Assembly (NCBI RefSeq): GCF_004916895.1 | Contig: NZ_SNTZ01000017.1 | Coordinates: 1 to 32,958, forward strand | Direction of reading: 5' to 3' | Length of the DNA: 32,958 nt | Source: Flagellimonas alvinocaridis | Lineage (GTDB): Bacteria > Bacteroidota > Bacteroidia > Flavobacteriales > Flavobacteriaceae | In this document: piece after piece, positions 24,812 to 32,101 of the stretch | Numbering within the stretch: position 1 is the stretch's first letter | How the letters are laid out: each line of letters begins with the position of its first letter | Notes under the pieces: generated by a model | Databases searched by the model: none | Seen by the model: only the letters and a program-made list of their open reading frames with translations | What the model was told of the DNA's origin: nothing | Made by a program: the position numbers and the translations under genes

Positions 24812-25996
24812 TTATAATTGATGTTTTAATAATTGTGCTTGAAGCAGTTGCAGTTCCTTTTCCATTTGCAACATTTTATCTGAAGCATTTCTGTAAAACT
24901 GAAGTTCTACATAGTAATCCATAAACGAATACTCGCCCAACATATAGGCTTTAAAAAGTAAATCCTCACTTTCTAAATTGCCCATTGTTGTTTGATACTC
25001 ATTGTATTTTTTGAGCATCAATTCGTATCGATTATAAGTTTCCTGAAACTGTGTGTAAAGCGAAGTGCTAATTACTTGCGTATTGGACTGCTGATACTCA
25101 TAATTGGCTTCGGCAGCTTTTACTTTGTTCTTGCTATTCCAAAGGGGAATCGAGACACCGCCATAAAAACCAGAATAATGACTACCGCTAACGCCTTGAT
25201 AATTGTAGCCAAGTGCTACGTTTGGTAGTACTTTGTTTTTTTCCAGTTTTACTTTTTGAAGTGAAGATGTCTCAATAGCCTTTAATTCTTGCAGTAAAGG
25301 GTCATTTGATAATTTTTCCTGCCAAAGACTTTCCTCCGCACCAACTTCAATAGGCAATGCAAGTCCTGTCGAAATGCCACTAATTTCATTACCGCCGTTC
25401 AACGTTTTGAGTTTTGACAGCAAAATTTGAATTTCGGTTTCAATCTGTTCCACGGCAAACTGCTCTTGAATCCAAGCAATTTTCGCTTTATTCAAATCTA
25501 AAATGCCTACTTGCTCGGTATCAAAAAGTTTTTGGATTTGGTCAAAAACCTGCTTGCTCTGGGTTTTTCTTTCTGCTTCAACAGTTTTTTGTTTTTGCAA
25601 GTAAGCAAGTTCCAAAAGCGTGTTCTTCGCTTTCAACAAGACTTCCTGTCTCTTGTTAGCATAGGCTGATGCTAACTGTTGCGATTTAGACTCGTTCCAT
25701 TTGCCACGAGCAGCATATACCGTTGGGAATTCAAAAGATTGCGATAGTTGATATTCGGTATAATCTCCAGTTCTATTGTCGCCAAATGGCAAATAAAAGC
25801 CAGAAAGCTGTGGGTCGGGCAAATTATTGTTGCTCCTGTTTTCGAGTTGCTGACTTTCAATGAATGATTGATAGCCTTTTAACTCCGTGTTATTCTGTTC
25901 TATTTCATTAAGTAGTTGCTCTATATTTTTATCCTGTGAGAAACCACTAACAAAGAACAGGCATCCGCAAATTGCGGACACGATGTGTTTATTCAT
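24812..25996 (-). CDS. TolC-family outer-membrane factor (CzcC-type)
   Basis: A 394-residue exported protein with signal peptide (MNKHIVSAICGCLFFVSGFSQ) and two repeats of coiled-coil plus strand as in TolC/CzcC. Visible segments are NNLPDPQLSGFYLPFGDNRT, LPNVALGYNYQGVSGSHYSGFYGGVSIPLWNSKNKVKAAEANYEYQQ, and a C-terminal helix rich in Gln and Leu. It forms the outer-membrane channel of the second RND system. It has the same size as the C-terminal part of the fused pump at 9412. It is preceded by the His-rich gene at 26528 and followed after 17 bp by the lipoprotein gene. Confidence 0.9.
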   Translation of the reverse strand: MNKHIVSAICGCLFFVSGFSQDKNIEQLLNEIEQNNTELKGYQSFIESQQLENRSNNNLPDPQLSGFYLPFGDNRTGDYTEYQLSQSFEFPTVYAARGKWNESKSQQLASAYANKRQEVLLKAKNTLLELAYLQKQKTVEAERKTQSKQVFDQIQKLFDTEQVGILDLNKAKIAWIQEQFAVEQIETEIQILLSKLKTLNGGNEISGISTGLALPIEVGAEESLWQEKLSNDPLLQELKAIETSSLQKVKLEKNKVLPNVALGYNYQGVSGSHYSGFYGGVSIPLWNSKNKVKAAEANYEYQQSNTQVISTSLYTQFQETYNRYELMLKKYNEYQTTMGNLESEDLLFKAYMLGEYSFMDYYVELQFYRNASDKMLQMEKELQLLQAQLLKHQL

Positions 25997-26021
25997 TGTG
26001 TGAAATTTTAGGTTTAATCTT

Positions 26022-26039
26022 ACCTGTCGGCTGACAGGT
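26022..26039. promoter_or_regulatory. 18-bp palindrome between the His-rich gene and TolC
   Basis: ACCTGTC-GGCT-GACAGGT is a perfect 7-bp inverted repeat with a 4-nt loop, 26 bp upstream of the TolC start. A close relative, ACCTGTC-TGAA-GACAGAT, lies at 27496-27513 upstream of the DUF932-like gene. It may be an operator or an RNA hairpin. Confidence 0.3.
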
Positions 26040-26090
26040 CTACATTTATAAAAGGAAACAGTACCGTAGCGATACCGTAGTCCTAAACGA

Positions 26091-26528
26091 TTAACCTAAA
26101 GATGGTGGGCCTCGTGAGTCGAGGGAAGAGAGGTAGGGATTAAAGTATTTATTGGGTGGATGATAGACAGGCGATTTACTATTTTGCCTGTAATCAATTA
26201 AGAAGATATTTTGGGTTTCAAAAGAACTTTTTGCAACATCCTTTTCAACAACGGTTTGTTGCTCGATTGTATTCCTTTCAAGTAAGACTATATCGCTGGA
26301 TACCGTGGAATGGATGTGCATATCCATAACGAACCCAAAAAACCCATAAGGGGATTCTTCTTCGTGGGAATCATCATCGTGATGATGATGTTCGCCAGTA
26401 TGGGCAATATCTGAATGGGAATGAGCGTCCTCGTGTTGATGGTGCAAATGCGGAAAAACCTGATGCAGCATCATTAGGCTAAACAAGCCTAAAAAGAAAA
26501 ATGCCGCTATTTTATTTGGTTTTTGCAT
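26091..26528 (-). CDS. Small His-rich exported protein heading the second RND operon
   Basis: From the ATG at 26528 this is a 145-residue protein with an N-terminal membrane/signal segment (MQKPNKIAAFFFLGLFSLMMLH). A long His/Asp/Glu stretch follows (HLHHQHEDAHSHSDIAHTGEHHHHDDDSHEE), and the C-terminus is LDSRGPPSLG. Small proteins with a terminal RGPPSL-type motif precede cation-efflux operons in many Bacteroidetes, and the layout parallels the gene at 13947. Starting at 26546 would place the -7 promoter box inside the gene, so 26528 is preferred. Metal binding is evident from composition; the role is inferred. Confidence 0.6.
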   Translation of the reverse strand: MQKPNKIAAFFFLGLFSLMMLHQVFPHLHHQHEDAHSHSDIAHTGEHHHHDDDSHEEESPYGFFGFVMDMHIHSTVSSDIVLLERNTIEQQTVVEKDVAKSSFETQNIFLIDYRQNSKSPVYHPPNKYFNPYLSSLDSRGPPSLG

Positions 26529-26534
26529 TAGGTA

Positions 26535-26542
26535 CAAAGATA
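26535..26542 (-). promoter_or_regulatory. -7 promoter box of the second RND operon
   Basis: On the minus strand TATCTTTG matches TAnnTTTG and ends 6 bp before the ATG at 26528. This is the same octamer and nearly the same distance as at 14352-14359, in front of the other His-rich leader gene. A convincing -33 TTG was not found. Confidence 0.45.
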
Positions 26543-26643
26543 CCATTATTTCTTATTTGTGAAAATTTAGAGTACTTCAATCTCTTTTAGAAAAGGTGAA
26601 AATCCAGTTTAAGGTACTGGATGAACCTTTTTATAATGTTTCT

Positions 26644-27480
26644 TTAAACCATTGCATATATTTCATCAAACAATATCTTATCAAATTTTTCCTGTTGCGA
26701 AAAAGTTTTTTTCAAGGTATTGTGAAGCATCCAATTAAAGGCGTTATACCCATCCCATAATGTGGGCGTTTTATAATAATCGTGTCCTTCTTCGGCTATC
26801 ATATCCAATAATTCCCTGGATTTCTTTGAAGGATTATCGTTTTTGTCGCTACATTCATATCGGAACAGTTTCGTTTTTTCCAATATTTCCTTTACGAATG
26901 CTTTGGTGTCGATAAGTACGATTTCTTCCATTTCCCTGAATTTTCTTGTGATTTCGTAGTATTCGTTATCCAAGAACTTCTCGAATAGAAAATTCAATTT
27001 CGGCATTATTAAATCTGTATTGTTTTTGCTGTGCTTTATTGAAAATGCTATTTCTGATTGAGCAACGTGCAAGCCATTGGTGCATACTTCTCTATAAAAT
27101 CCAAAATGCCCGGAAGTCTTTTCGCTTCCGTCATAGGAATTTTTGAAACGCAACATCGGTAATATCTTATCCTGTTCATTCTTCAACGAAAACTGATTAT
27201 GGTCCTCGATTATAAAGTCGGCAATGAAAGACCTGTCATTTCTGTTAATCGTGCGTTTATGATATTTCAGATTGGCATCCAGTAATAGCTGTTCGGCTTT
27301 TTTGAAAAACAATTCATTTGGAATATGGCCATAACTGTTCGAGACCACATTCACAATTTTGTCATTGGAAATAACGGCATTTTCAAGTCCTCTTCGAGAC
27401 TCCATACCAGTAATAATTTTTAACGATTTCATTTCATTTGAAACGAAAATTTCATCTTGTTGTAAACGATTTAAATACAT
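26644..27480 (-). CDS. DUF932-like phage/plasmid-type protein
   Basis: This 278-residue soluble protein contains a segment characteristic of the DUF932 family: MLRFKNSYDGSEKTSGHFGFYREVCTNGLHV. It is preceded by a strand-rich N-terminal half and followed by a helical C-terminal half ending in WDGYNAFNWMLHNTLKKTF. DUF932 proteins are common on plasmids, phages and conjugative elements, and their biochemical function is not established. It lies downstream of the coiled-coil gene at 27577, from which it is separated by a terminator and a palindrome, so it may have its own promoter. Confidence 0.75.
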   Translation of the reverse strand: MYLNRLQQDEIFVSNEMKSLKIITGMESRRGLENAVISNDKIVNVVSNSYGHIPNELFFKKAEQLLLDANLKYHKRTINRNDRSFIADFIIEDHNQFSLKNEQDKILPMLRFKNSYDGSEKTSGHFGFYREVCTNGLHVAQSEIAFSIKHSKNNTDLIMPKLNFLFEKFLDNEYYEITRKFREMEEIVLIDTKAFVKEILEKTKLFRYECSDKNDNPSKKSRELLDMIAEEGHDYYKTPTLWDGYNAFNWMLHNTLKKTFSQQEKFDKILFDEIYAMV

Positions 27481-27495
27481 AATATTTGATTTTAG

Positions 27496-27513
27496 ACCTG
27501 TCTGAAGACAGAT
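27496..27513. promoter_or_regulatory. Palindrome upstream of the DUF932-like gene
   Basis: ACCTGTC-TGAA-GACAGAT lies 16-33 bp before the DUF932-like start. The core CTGTC-n4-GACAG is shared with 26022-26039. It is a candidate operator or a short leader hairpin. Confidence 0.3.
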
Positions 27514-27519
27514 ATGATT

Positions 27520-27554
27520 AAAAAAAGAAAGCCTACTCTTGCGAGCAGGCTTTC
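27520..27554 (-). terminator. Rho-independent terminator after the coiled-coil gene
   Basis: GAAAGCCT (27527-27534) pairs with AGGCTTTC (27547-27554) and the stem continues inwards with CTC/GAG after one mismatch. On the minus strand it is followed by seven T residues. It lies 22 bp beyond the stop of the gene at 27577. Confidence 0.75.
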
Positions 27555-27576
27555 ACATTTGAAGACATTAGCTTCA

Positions 27577-27984
27577 TTAAAGTTCAAATTTTAGAATCTG
27601 TTCTTCAATCTCTGATTTACGTTGTTCCAAAGTGGACTGTAAATGTGTAGTTACCAACTTGATTAAATTCGTGTTGGTCGTCTTGAATTCCAGATTACGT
27701 GAGTCCCTTATATGGAAGGAACTCGAACCATCCTGATTGTAATTGAACTTGGTAAGCTCGTTCAATGTTTCCGTCAACCGTTCACGTTGATTGGCCAAAC
27801 CTCTCAATTTTTCAAACTTTTGAATTCTGTCATCCAAATTAATCTCTGGTTTTTTGGCTACCACGAGCTTTTCCGGTGTAACAGCTTTTCCGATAGCTTC
27901 CTCGGTCAACTTCTTTTGAACTTCCTTTTTAACGGTTGCATTTACTTTTTTTGCTGTTCCGTTTGATTTTACTTTTGTTTCCAT
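27577..27984 (-). CDS. Basic coiled-coil protein of the mobile element, unknown function
   Basis: A 135-residue protein with a Lys/Thr/Val-rich low-complexity N-terminus (METKVKSNGTAKKVNATVKKE) and a C-terminal half predicted as helical and coiled coil (QRERLTETLNELTKF; LEQRKSEIEEQILKF). No family is recognised. Its start is supported by the 5' leader shared with parB: alignment of the two leaders brings both ATG codons to almost the same distance. It is followed by a strong terminator. Confidence 0.6.
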   Translation of the reverse strand: METKVKSNGTAKKVNATVKKEVQKKLTEEAIGKAVTPEKLVVAKKPEINLDDRIQKFEKLRGLANQRERLTETLNELTKFNYNQDGSSSFHIRDSRNLEFKTTNTNLIKLVTTHLQSTLEQRKSEIEEQILKFEL

Positions 27985-28116
27985 AATTAAATGATTTTAG
28001 ATTAAACAATATTTGAGCAAAACCCAAACGGAAGACAAAATTTTAGAGTGGAAAGGAAACGGAATAAATAAGCGAGGGAAGAAGCGATGGCTTTATGCCG
28101 TCCCTTTTCCGAAAAA
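27982..28116 (-). promoter_or_regulatory. Shared 5' leader, copy 1 (upstream of the coiled-coil gene)
   Basis: Read on the minus strand this leader aligns along its length with that of parB at 30134-30265. Identical blocks are AAGGGACGGCATAAA (28092-28106), TATTTATTCCGTTTCCTT (28053-28070) and GCTCAAATATTGTTTAA (28002-28018), in the same order and at similar spacing. It probably carries the promoter and a common regulatory site for both operons. Confidence 0.7.
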
Positions 28117-28338
28117 TATTTTGCGACGTTTATATTTCGGTAATATTGTATGAATACTCTCTACCTCAAATTTTTCTATAGAAGTTCATCACTTAAAAGA
28201 CCTATAATGAAATAGTTGATTACTCGATTTAATGTGTTTCCAGAATGATTAACTTAAAGATATTTAGTAGAAATGATAAGGCATAATGAACCAAATTTGA
28301 AGCAGTATTAAGAGTCATAAAATAAATGACTTTTTATG

Positions 28339-28369
28339 TTGGTTTGAAATAATACAAATTATATATTTG
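28339..28369 (+). promoter_or_regulatory. Bacteroidota-type promoter pointing towards the att site
   Basis: TTG at 28339-28341 and TATATTTG at 28362-28369 fit the -33/-7 pattern with 20 bp between. The following GCACC recalls the start region of stable-RNA promoters in Flavobacteria. What it transcribes is unclear, because only the 3' end of a tRNA-like sequence lies downstream. Confidence 0.5.
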
Positions 28370-28492
28370 CACCATCAGAAAGTAAAGCATTTTACTTTAA
28401 GTTCATTTATAATATCGTCAACAAATCGGCTAACAGTTTGGTTCCGGAATCTGTAACTGATTGATATATATAATATTATGGGGAAAGGGTAT

Positions 28493-28511
28493 AATCCTGC
28501 CACCCCGACTT
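28493..28511 (+). other. Putative att core: 3' end of a tRNA-Pro-like sequence
   Basis: AATCCTGCCACCCCGACTT matches the T-arm and acceptor end I would expect for a Bacteroidetes tRNA-Pro. No tRNA body precedes it. Integrative elements often target tRNA 3' ends and carry such a block as attP/attL/attR. A hairpin and the integrase gene follow at once, which supports an att role. Confidence 0.5.
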
Positions 28512-28529
28512 AACTTATTTAAGTAAAAT

Positions 28530-28565
28530 CAAAACACTGTTAATCTTATGATTTTCAGTGTTTTG
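28530..28565 (+). terminator. Terminator-like hairpin behind the att core
   Basis: CAAAACACTG (28530-28539) pairs perfectly with CAGTGTTTTG (28556-28565), followed by TGTTTTT. In a tRNA context it would be the tRNA terminator carried along with the att block. Confidence 0.55.
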
Positions 28566-28580
28566 TGTTTTTAGGCATAT

Positions 28581-28670
28581 CATCTAAAATCAATTAAAAC
28601 CATCTAAAATCATATAAAGCGTGTTCTTAACGGGAGCAGATTATTACACTTTATGTTGTAATTTTAGATG
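28581..28670. repeat. Three CATCTAAAAT repeats (putative integrase arm sites)
   Basis: CATCTAAAATCA occurs at 28581-28592 and again at 28601-28612, exactly 20 bp apart. The inverted form ATTTTAGATG lies at 28661-28670. Spacing by two helical turns next to an integrase gene fits arm-type binding sites for the recombinase or sites for an excisionase. Confidence 0.5.
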
Positions 28671-28733
28671 ACTTTTGAAGCAGTTTGCTTGTGTTTTGAC
28701 TTTCACAGTATCAACAGTTTAAAACATGACAAC

Positions 28734-29981
28734 ATGCAGAAAAACAATCGTTTAACAATTAATTTCTTCACGAGGAAACACCGCGTCCAATCCGATAACC
28801 TTATTATTTATTGTAGGATTACCATCGACTGTGAGCGTACAGATTTTAGCATAAATCGGGAAATTAAAGCTAATTTATGGGACAATAACCGTAAAAGGGG
28901 CAAGGGATTTTCCAATTATGTGGTCTCTTTGAACAAGTACCTTGACCAAATTTATACAGGCCTGCATGAGGCCCATAGATTGATGATGGCCGAGGAAAAG
29001 GTAATCACTCCTTTAGGTATCAAGGCAAGGTTCTTTGGTGAAGACGAAGGGGGAAAGACATTGAAGCAATTGATTGCCTACCACAACGGAACCATGCACA
29101 CATCTTTGCGCCCGGGAACCAGAAAGAACTACTTTATTACCGAAAGGTGCATAGGCCTATTTTTAAAAGAGGAATACGGTATCGAGGATATAAAGCTCAA
29201 AAAACTGAACTTTCGATTTATATCGGACTTTGAACAATACCTAAGAAAATACAGGCCATCTACTCGTACCAGGTGTACCAATAATGGTGCGATGAAGCAT
29301 ATGGAGCGGCTAAAGAAAATGTCAAGATTGGCGGTAAGAATGGAATGGTTATCAAAGGATCCCTTTGAGAACTATAAACTCCATTTTGTCAAAGCCCAAA
29401 GGGAACATTTGACGAAAAGGGAACTTGGACTCATTGAAGAAACCAGTTTTGCCAAGCAAGGCGTTGAACGGACAAAGGATGTATTCCTGTTTTGTTGTTA
29501 TACGGGCCTGTCCTATATTGACGTGAAAGCGCTAAGTCCTGACCATGTTATGAAGGGAATAGATGGAAATGATTGGCTGTTCACCACAAGGATGAAGACC
29601 GATGAAAGACTGAAAATACCATTACTGCCTCAAGCAAAGGAAATTATCAAGAAATATGAAGGGTCTTCCGAAAGGAAAATCAAAAATGTTCTTTTACCCG
29701 TTTTCAGCAACCAGAAAGTCAATTTTTATCTGAAAGAGATCAGTAAAGCCTGTGGAATCCGTAAAAGGGTCACATTCCACACAGCAAGGCACACTTTTGC
29801 CACCACAGTGACACTATCCAATGGTGTGCCAATTGAAACAGTTTCAAAGATGTTGGGACATACCAAGCTTTCTACTACTCAAATCTATGCAAGAGTTTTG
29901 GAACATAAAATAGGGGAAGACATGCAGAATCTCATTAATACTATGGACGGTATTGTCAATAAGAAGGTCAGTGAAAATTAA
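28734..29981 (+). CDS. Tyrosine recombinase/integrase (IntDOT-like)
   Basis: From the ATG at 28734 this 415-residue protein begins MQKNNRLTINFFTRKHRV. An arm-binding domain, a SAM-like core-binding domain (about residues 100-200) and a catalytic domain follow. Catalytic residues seen are His349 and Arg352 (HTARH), a later H in LGHTKLSTTQIY, and the nucleophile Tyr385. The usual first Arg is replaced by Ser260 (YTGLSYIDV), a trait of IntDOT-like enzymes of Bacteroidetes. An upstream in-frame ATG at 28668 adds 22 residues but overlaps an arm-site repeat. The enzyme would integrate and excise the element at the tRNA-like site just upstream. Confidence 0.9.
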   Translation: MQKNNRLTINFFTRKHRVQSDNLIIYCRITIDCERTDFSINREIKANLWDNNRKRGKGFSNYVVSLNKYLDQIYTGLHEAHRLMMAEEKVITPLGIKARFFGEDEGGKTLKQLIAYHNGTMHTSLRPGTRKNYFITERCIGLFLKEEYGIEDIKLKKLNFRFISDFEQYLRKYRPSTRTRCTNNGAMKHMERLKKMSRLAVRMEWLSKDPFENYKLHFVKAQREHLTKRELGLIEETSFAKQGVERTKDVFLFCCYTGLSYIDVKALSPDHVMKGIDGNDWLFTTRMKTDERLKIPLLPQAKEIIKKYEGSSERKIKNVLLPVFSNQKVNFYLKEISKACGIRKRVTFHTARHTFATTVTLSNGVPIETVSKMLGHTKLSTTQIYARVLEHKIGEDMQNLINTMDGIVNKKVSEN

Positions 29982-30133
29982 GTTTGGTTCTAGGTTATTA
30001 ATATTGGGATATGAGATGCTTGTTTCTTGTTTACATTTCACCGTCTAATTAATCCCAATTCAATTCCGATTATTTCGAGTAGACAATGGTTATTTCTTTT
30101 TTAATCAATATTTCCGAAAGTTAAGCTCGCACT

Positions 30134-30265
30134 ATTTTCTCGGACAAGGGACGGCATAAAACCGTTGCCGATGTCACTATTTATTCCGTTTCCTTGTCAC
30201 TCCAAAATTTGGTCTTCCGCTTGGTCAGCGCTCAAATATTGTTTAACCAAAATCCAAAAATCATG
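30134..30265 (+). promoter_or_regulatory. Shared 5' leader, copy 2 (upstream of parB)
   Basis: The blocks AAGGGACGGCATAAA (30146-30160), TATTTATTCCGTTTCCTT (30178-30195) and GCTCAAATATTGTTTAA (30230-30246) repeat those of the leader at 27982-28116 in the same order. The distance from the first block to the ATG is 117 bp here and about 122 bp there. The stretch 29982-30133 before it holds no gene or clear signal. Confidence 0.7.
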
Positions 30266-32059
30266 GAAGCACAAACAAAACAAAGAGTGAGGCGAAAAGG
30301 AAATGCAAAGCAATCTTCAAAGGCAAAGCGAACCACACTGAAGAAGGAACAGAATTCTGTTCCACAGATCCAGATGTTGGAAATCGATTTTGTTTCACCG
30401 GATCCGACTCAACCTCGAAAAACCTTTGATGAACAAAGTCTGAATCATTTGGCACAGAGCATTGCTGAACATGGGGTATTACAGCCGATCACGGTACGAA
30501 AATCAGATGATGGCTATATCATCGTTATGGGTGAAAGACGGTTTCGTGCCAGTAAATTGGCTGGATTGACCACTATCCCTGCCATGGTAAGGGACTATGG
30601 GGACACTGAAATCTTGGAAGTCCAGATCATTGAGAACCTGCAACGCAAGGATGTGGAACCCACAGAGGAGGCTGAGGCCATCCAATTTCTGTTGGAGCGT
30701 TACGAACCGAACGAAATCGCAAAACGTTTGGGGCGCTCAGAAAACTATATCCGGCAACGTATCAAGTTGGCCGGTTTGATCGAGGGATTCAAGGTCTTTG
30801 TCCGTAAAAGGGAGATGACCATTTCCCTTGGGGTGGCAGTGGCGCTTTTTGAACCCGAGCAGCAGCAGATGATGTTTGACAGTCTGGAAGGGGATTTTCA
30901 AGAACATCGAATCAAACGGATGATAGAAAGTCGGACTTATGATTTGACCAAAGCCTGTTTTGATGTGACCGACAAGACCTTAGTGACCAAGGCAGGGGCA
31001 TGTATTGTGTGCCCCTTCAATGCCGCCAACCAAGGGAACCTGTTCGGTGAAGGGAAGATGGTCTGTACCCGGACATCTTGTTTTGAGAACAAAAAGACCA
31101 AGACCTTTATGCAACTCCTGAAAAGAGTGAAAAAGGAGGGATTGAAACTGGTCCCCAACATCAGCAAATATTGGGTGGACGAGGAGCGGAACCAATGGGT
31201 CATGGCCCAAATGGAAAAAGTGGGCCTTGAGGTACATTTGACCAATGAACTGGACATTTTAAAGCAGCCAATTGAGCCTACCTTGGAAAACATTAAAGAG
31301 GAGCACCGGCACTATGAATACACAGAGGAAGAATTGACTGAATTCCTGGATGAGGCCATGGAATCCTTTACAGAGAAAAAGGAGGCATGGGACAATGCCA
31401 TCGATCATGGGTTTGAAAAGGGTATTCTACTGGAAACGGATACCTATTTGACACAGCCTGTTTTTGTAAGGGTCAGGGAAGAAACCAGTGAGGAAAGTCC
31501 AGGTGCCAAGTCCTTGGAGAAACGTAAGATGGCCGAGTGTACCCCCGAGGAACAGATCATCAAGATCAATGCAAGGGAATTGCGAAAAAAACAGATCGAG
31601 AACAACAACCAGTTCAAGGAGGTCGTGGATATGGTCCGAGATACCGATTATATCAATCGTAAAAAACCGTTGTCCACGGACGAAATGGTGGCGATTTCCA
31701 TCTCACTGTTCGAGAACAATCTGGGCTGGCATGACCAAAGGGAACACTTTGGGGATTTCCTTGGGGATGATGACCAATTGTCCAGAGAAGAGCTGGTGGC
31801 CCGGTTCAAAGAAAACTTCAAGAAAGAGACGTTGTACAAACTGCTCCGGTTCCTGTTGACCCGTCAGGTGCACCTCGGGGAGAGCAATCACACCAATGAC
31901 CTTACCAATCAATCCTTTTATGTCGCAATGCAATCCTTCTACAAGGACAAGATCTCGGCGATTGAGGACACTTATGCGGAAAATCGTCAAAAGCGTGAAA
32001 CAAGGATCAAGGAAAGGGTCACCGCATTGGAACAGCAGGCCAAGGCTTTGGAAGACTAG
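30263..32059 (+). CDS. ParB/RepB/Spo0J-family protein with central Cys-rich domain
   Basis: The ATG at 30263 gives 598 residues; an upstream in-frame start at 30194 would lie inside the conserved leader. After a basic tail (KQRVRRKGNAKQSSKAKRTTLKK) comes the ParB N-terminal CTPase-type domain with GERRFRAS (residues 90-97) and IENLQRKDV, then a helix-turn-helix (NEIAKRLGRSENYIRQRIKLAGL). A zinc-ribbon-like group C247-x2-C250 ... C268-x4-C273 follows, and the long helical C-terminal part ends in a coiled coil. No ParA gene is next to it, so it may act in regulation or nucleoid binding of the element rather than in a standard partition pair. Confidence 0.85.
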   Translation: MEAQTKQRVRRKGNAKQSSKAKRTTLKKEQNSVPQIQMLEIDFVSPDPTQPRKTFDEQSLNHLAQSIAEHGVLQPITVRKSDDGYIIVMGERRFRASKLAGLTTIPAMVRDYGDTEILEVQIIENLQRKDVEPTEEAEAIQFLLERYEPNEIAKRLGRSENYIRQRIKLAGLIEGFKVFVRKREMTISLGVAVALFEPEQQQMMFDSLEGDFQEHRIKRMIESRTYDLTKACFDVTDKTLVTKAGACIVCPFNAANQGNLFGEGKMVCTRTSCFENKKTKTFMQLLKRVKKEGLKLVPNISKYWVDEERNQWVMAQMEKVGLEVHLTNELDILKQPIEPTLENIKEEHRHYEYTEEELTEFLDEAMESFTEKKEAWDNAIDHGFEKGILLETDTYLTQPVFVRVREETSEESPGAKSLEKRKMAECTPEEQIIKINARELRKKQIENNNQFKEVVDMVRDTDYINRKKPLSTDEMVAISISLFENNLGWHDQREHFGDFLGDDDQLSREELVARFKENFKKETLYKLLRFLLTRQVHLGESNHTNDLTNQSFYVAMQSFYKDKISAIEDTYAENRQKRETRIKERVTALEQQAKALED

Positions 32060-32071
32060 TTTGGATTACGG

Positions 32072-32101
32072 GAGGGGTCTGGCAACAGGCCCCTCTTTTT
32101 T
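32072..32101 (+). terminator. Rho-independent terminator after parB
   Basis: GAGGGGTCT (32072-32080) pairs with AGGCCCCTC (32087-32095) with one G-U pair and a 6-nt loop, followed by six T residues. It lies 12 bp past the parB stop and directly beside the end of the convergent SRAP gene. Confidence 0.85.

Larger units (their letters stand above)
28117..28733. other. Gene-free att/integrase control region
   Basis: No gene was seen. From left to right this stretch holds AT-rich sequence without clear signals (28117-28335), a good Bacteroidota-type promoter pointing right (28339-28369), a perfect 8-bp hairpin AAAGTAAA/TTTACTTT just after it, a tRNA-3'-end-like att core (28493-28511), a terminator-like hairpin (28530-28565), and three copies of CATCTAAAAT that may be integrase arm sites (28581-28670). 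Confidence 0.5.

Noticed and set aside
28430..28511. Complete tRNA gene ending in CCACCCCGACTT
   Set aside because: Only the last ~19 nt look like a tRNA. No anticodon stem, D-arm or matching 5' acceptor strand could be found upstream.
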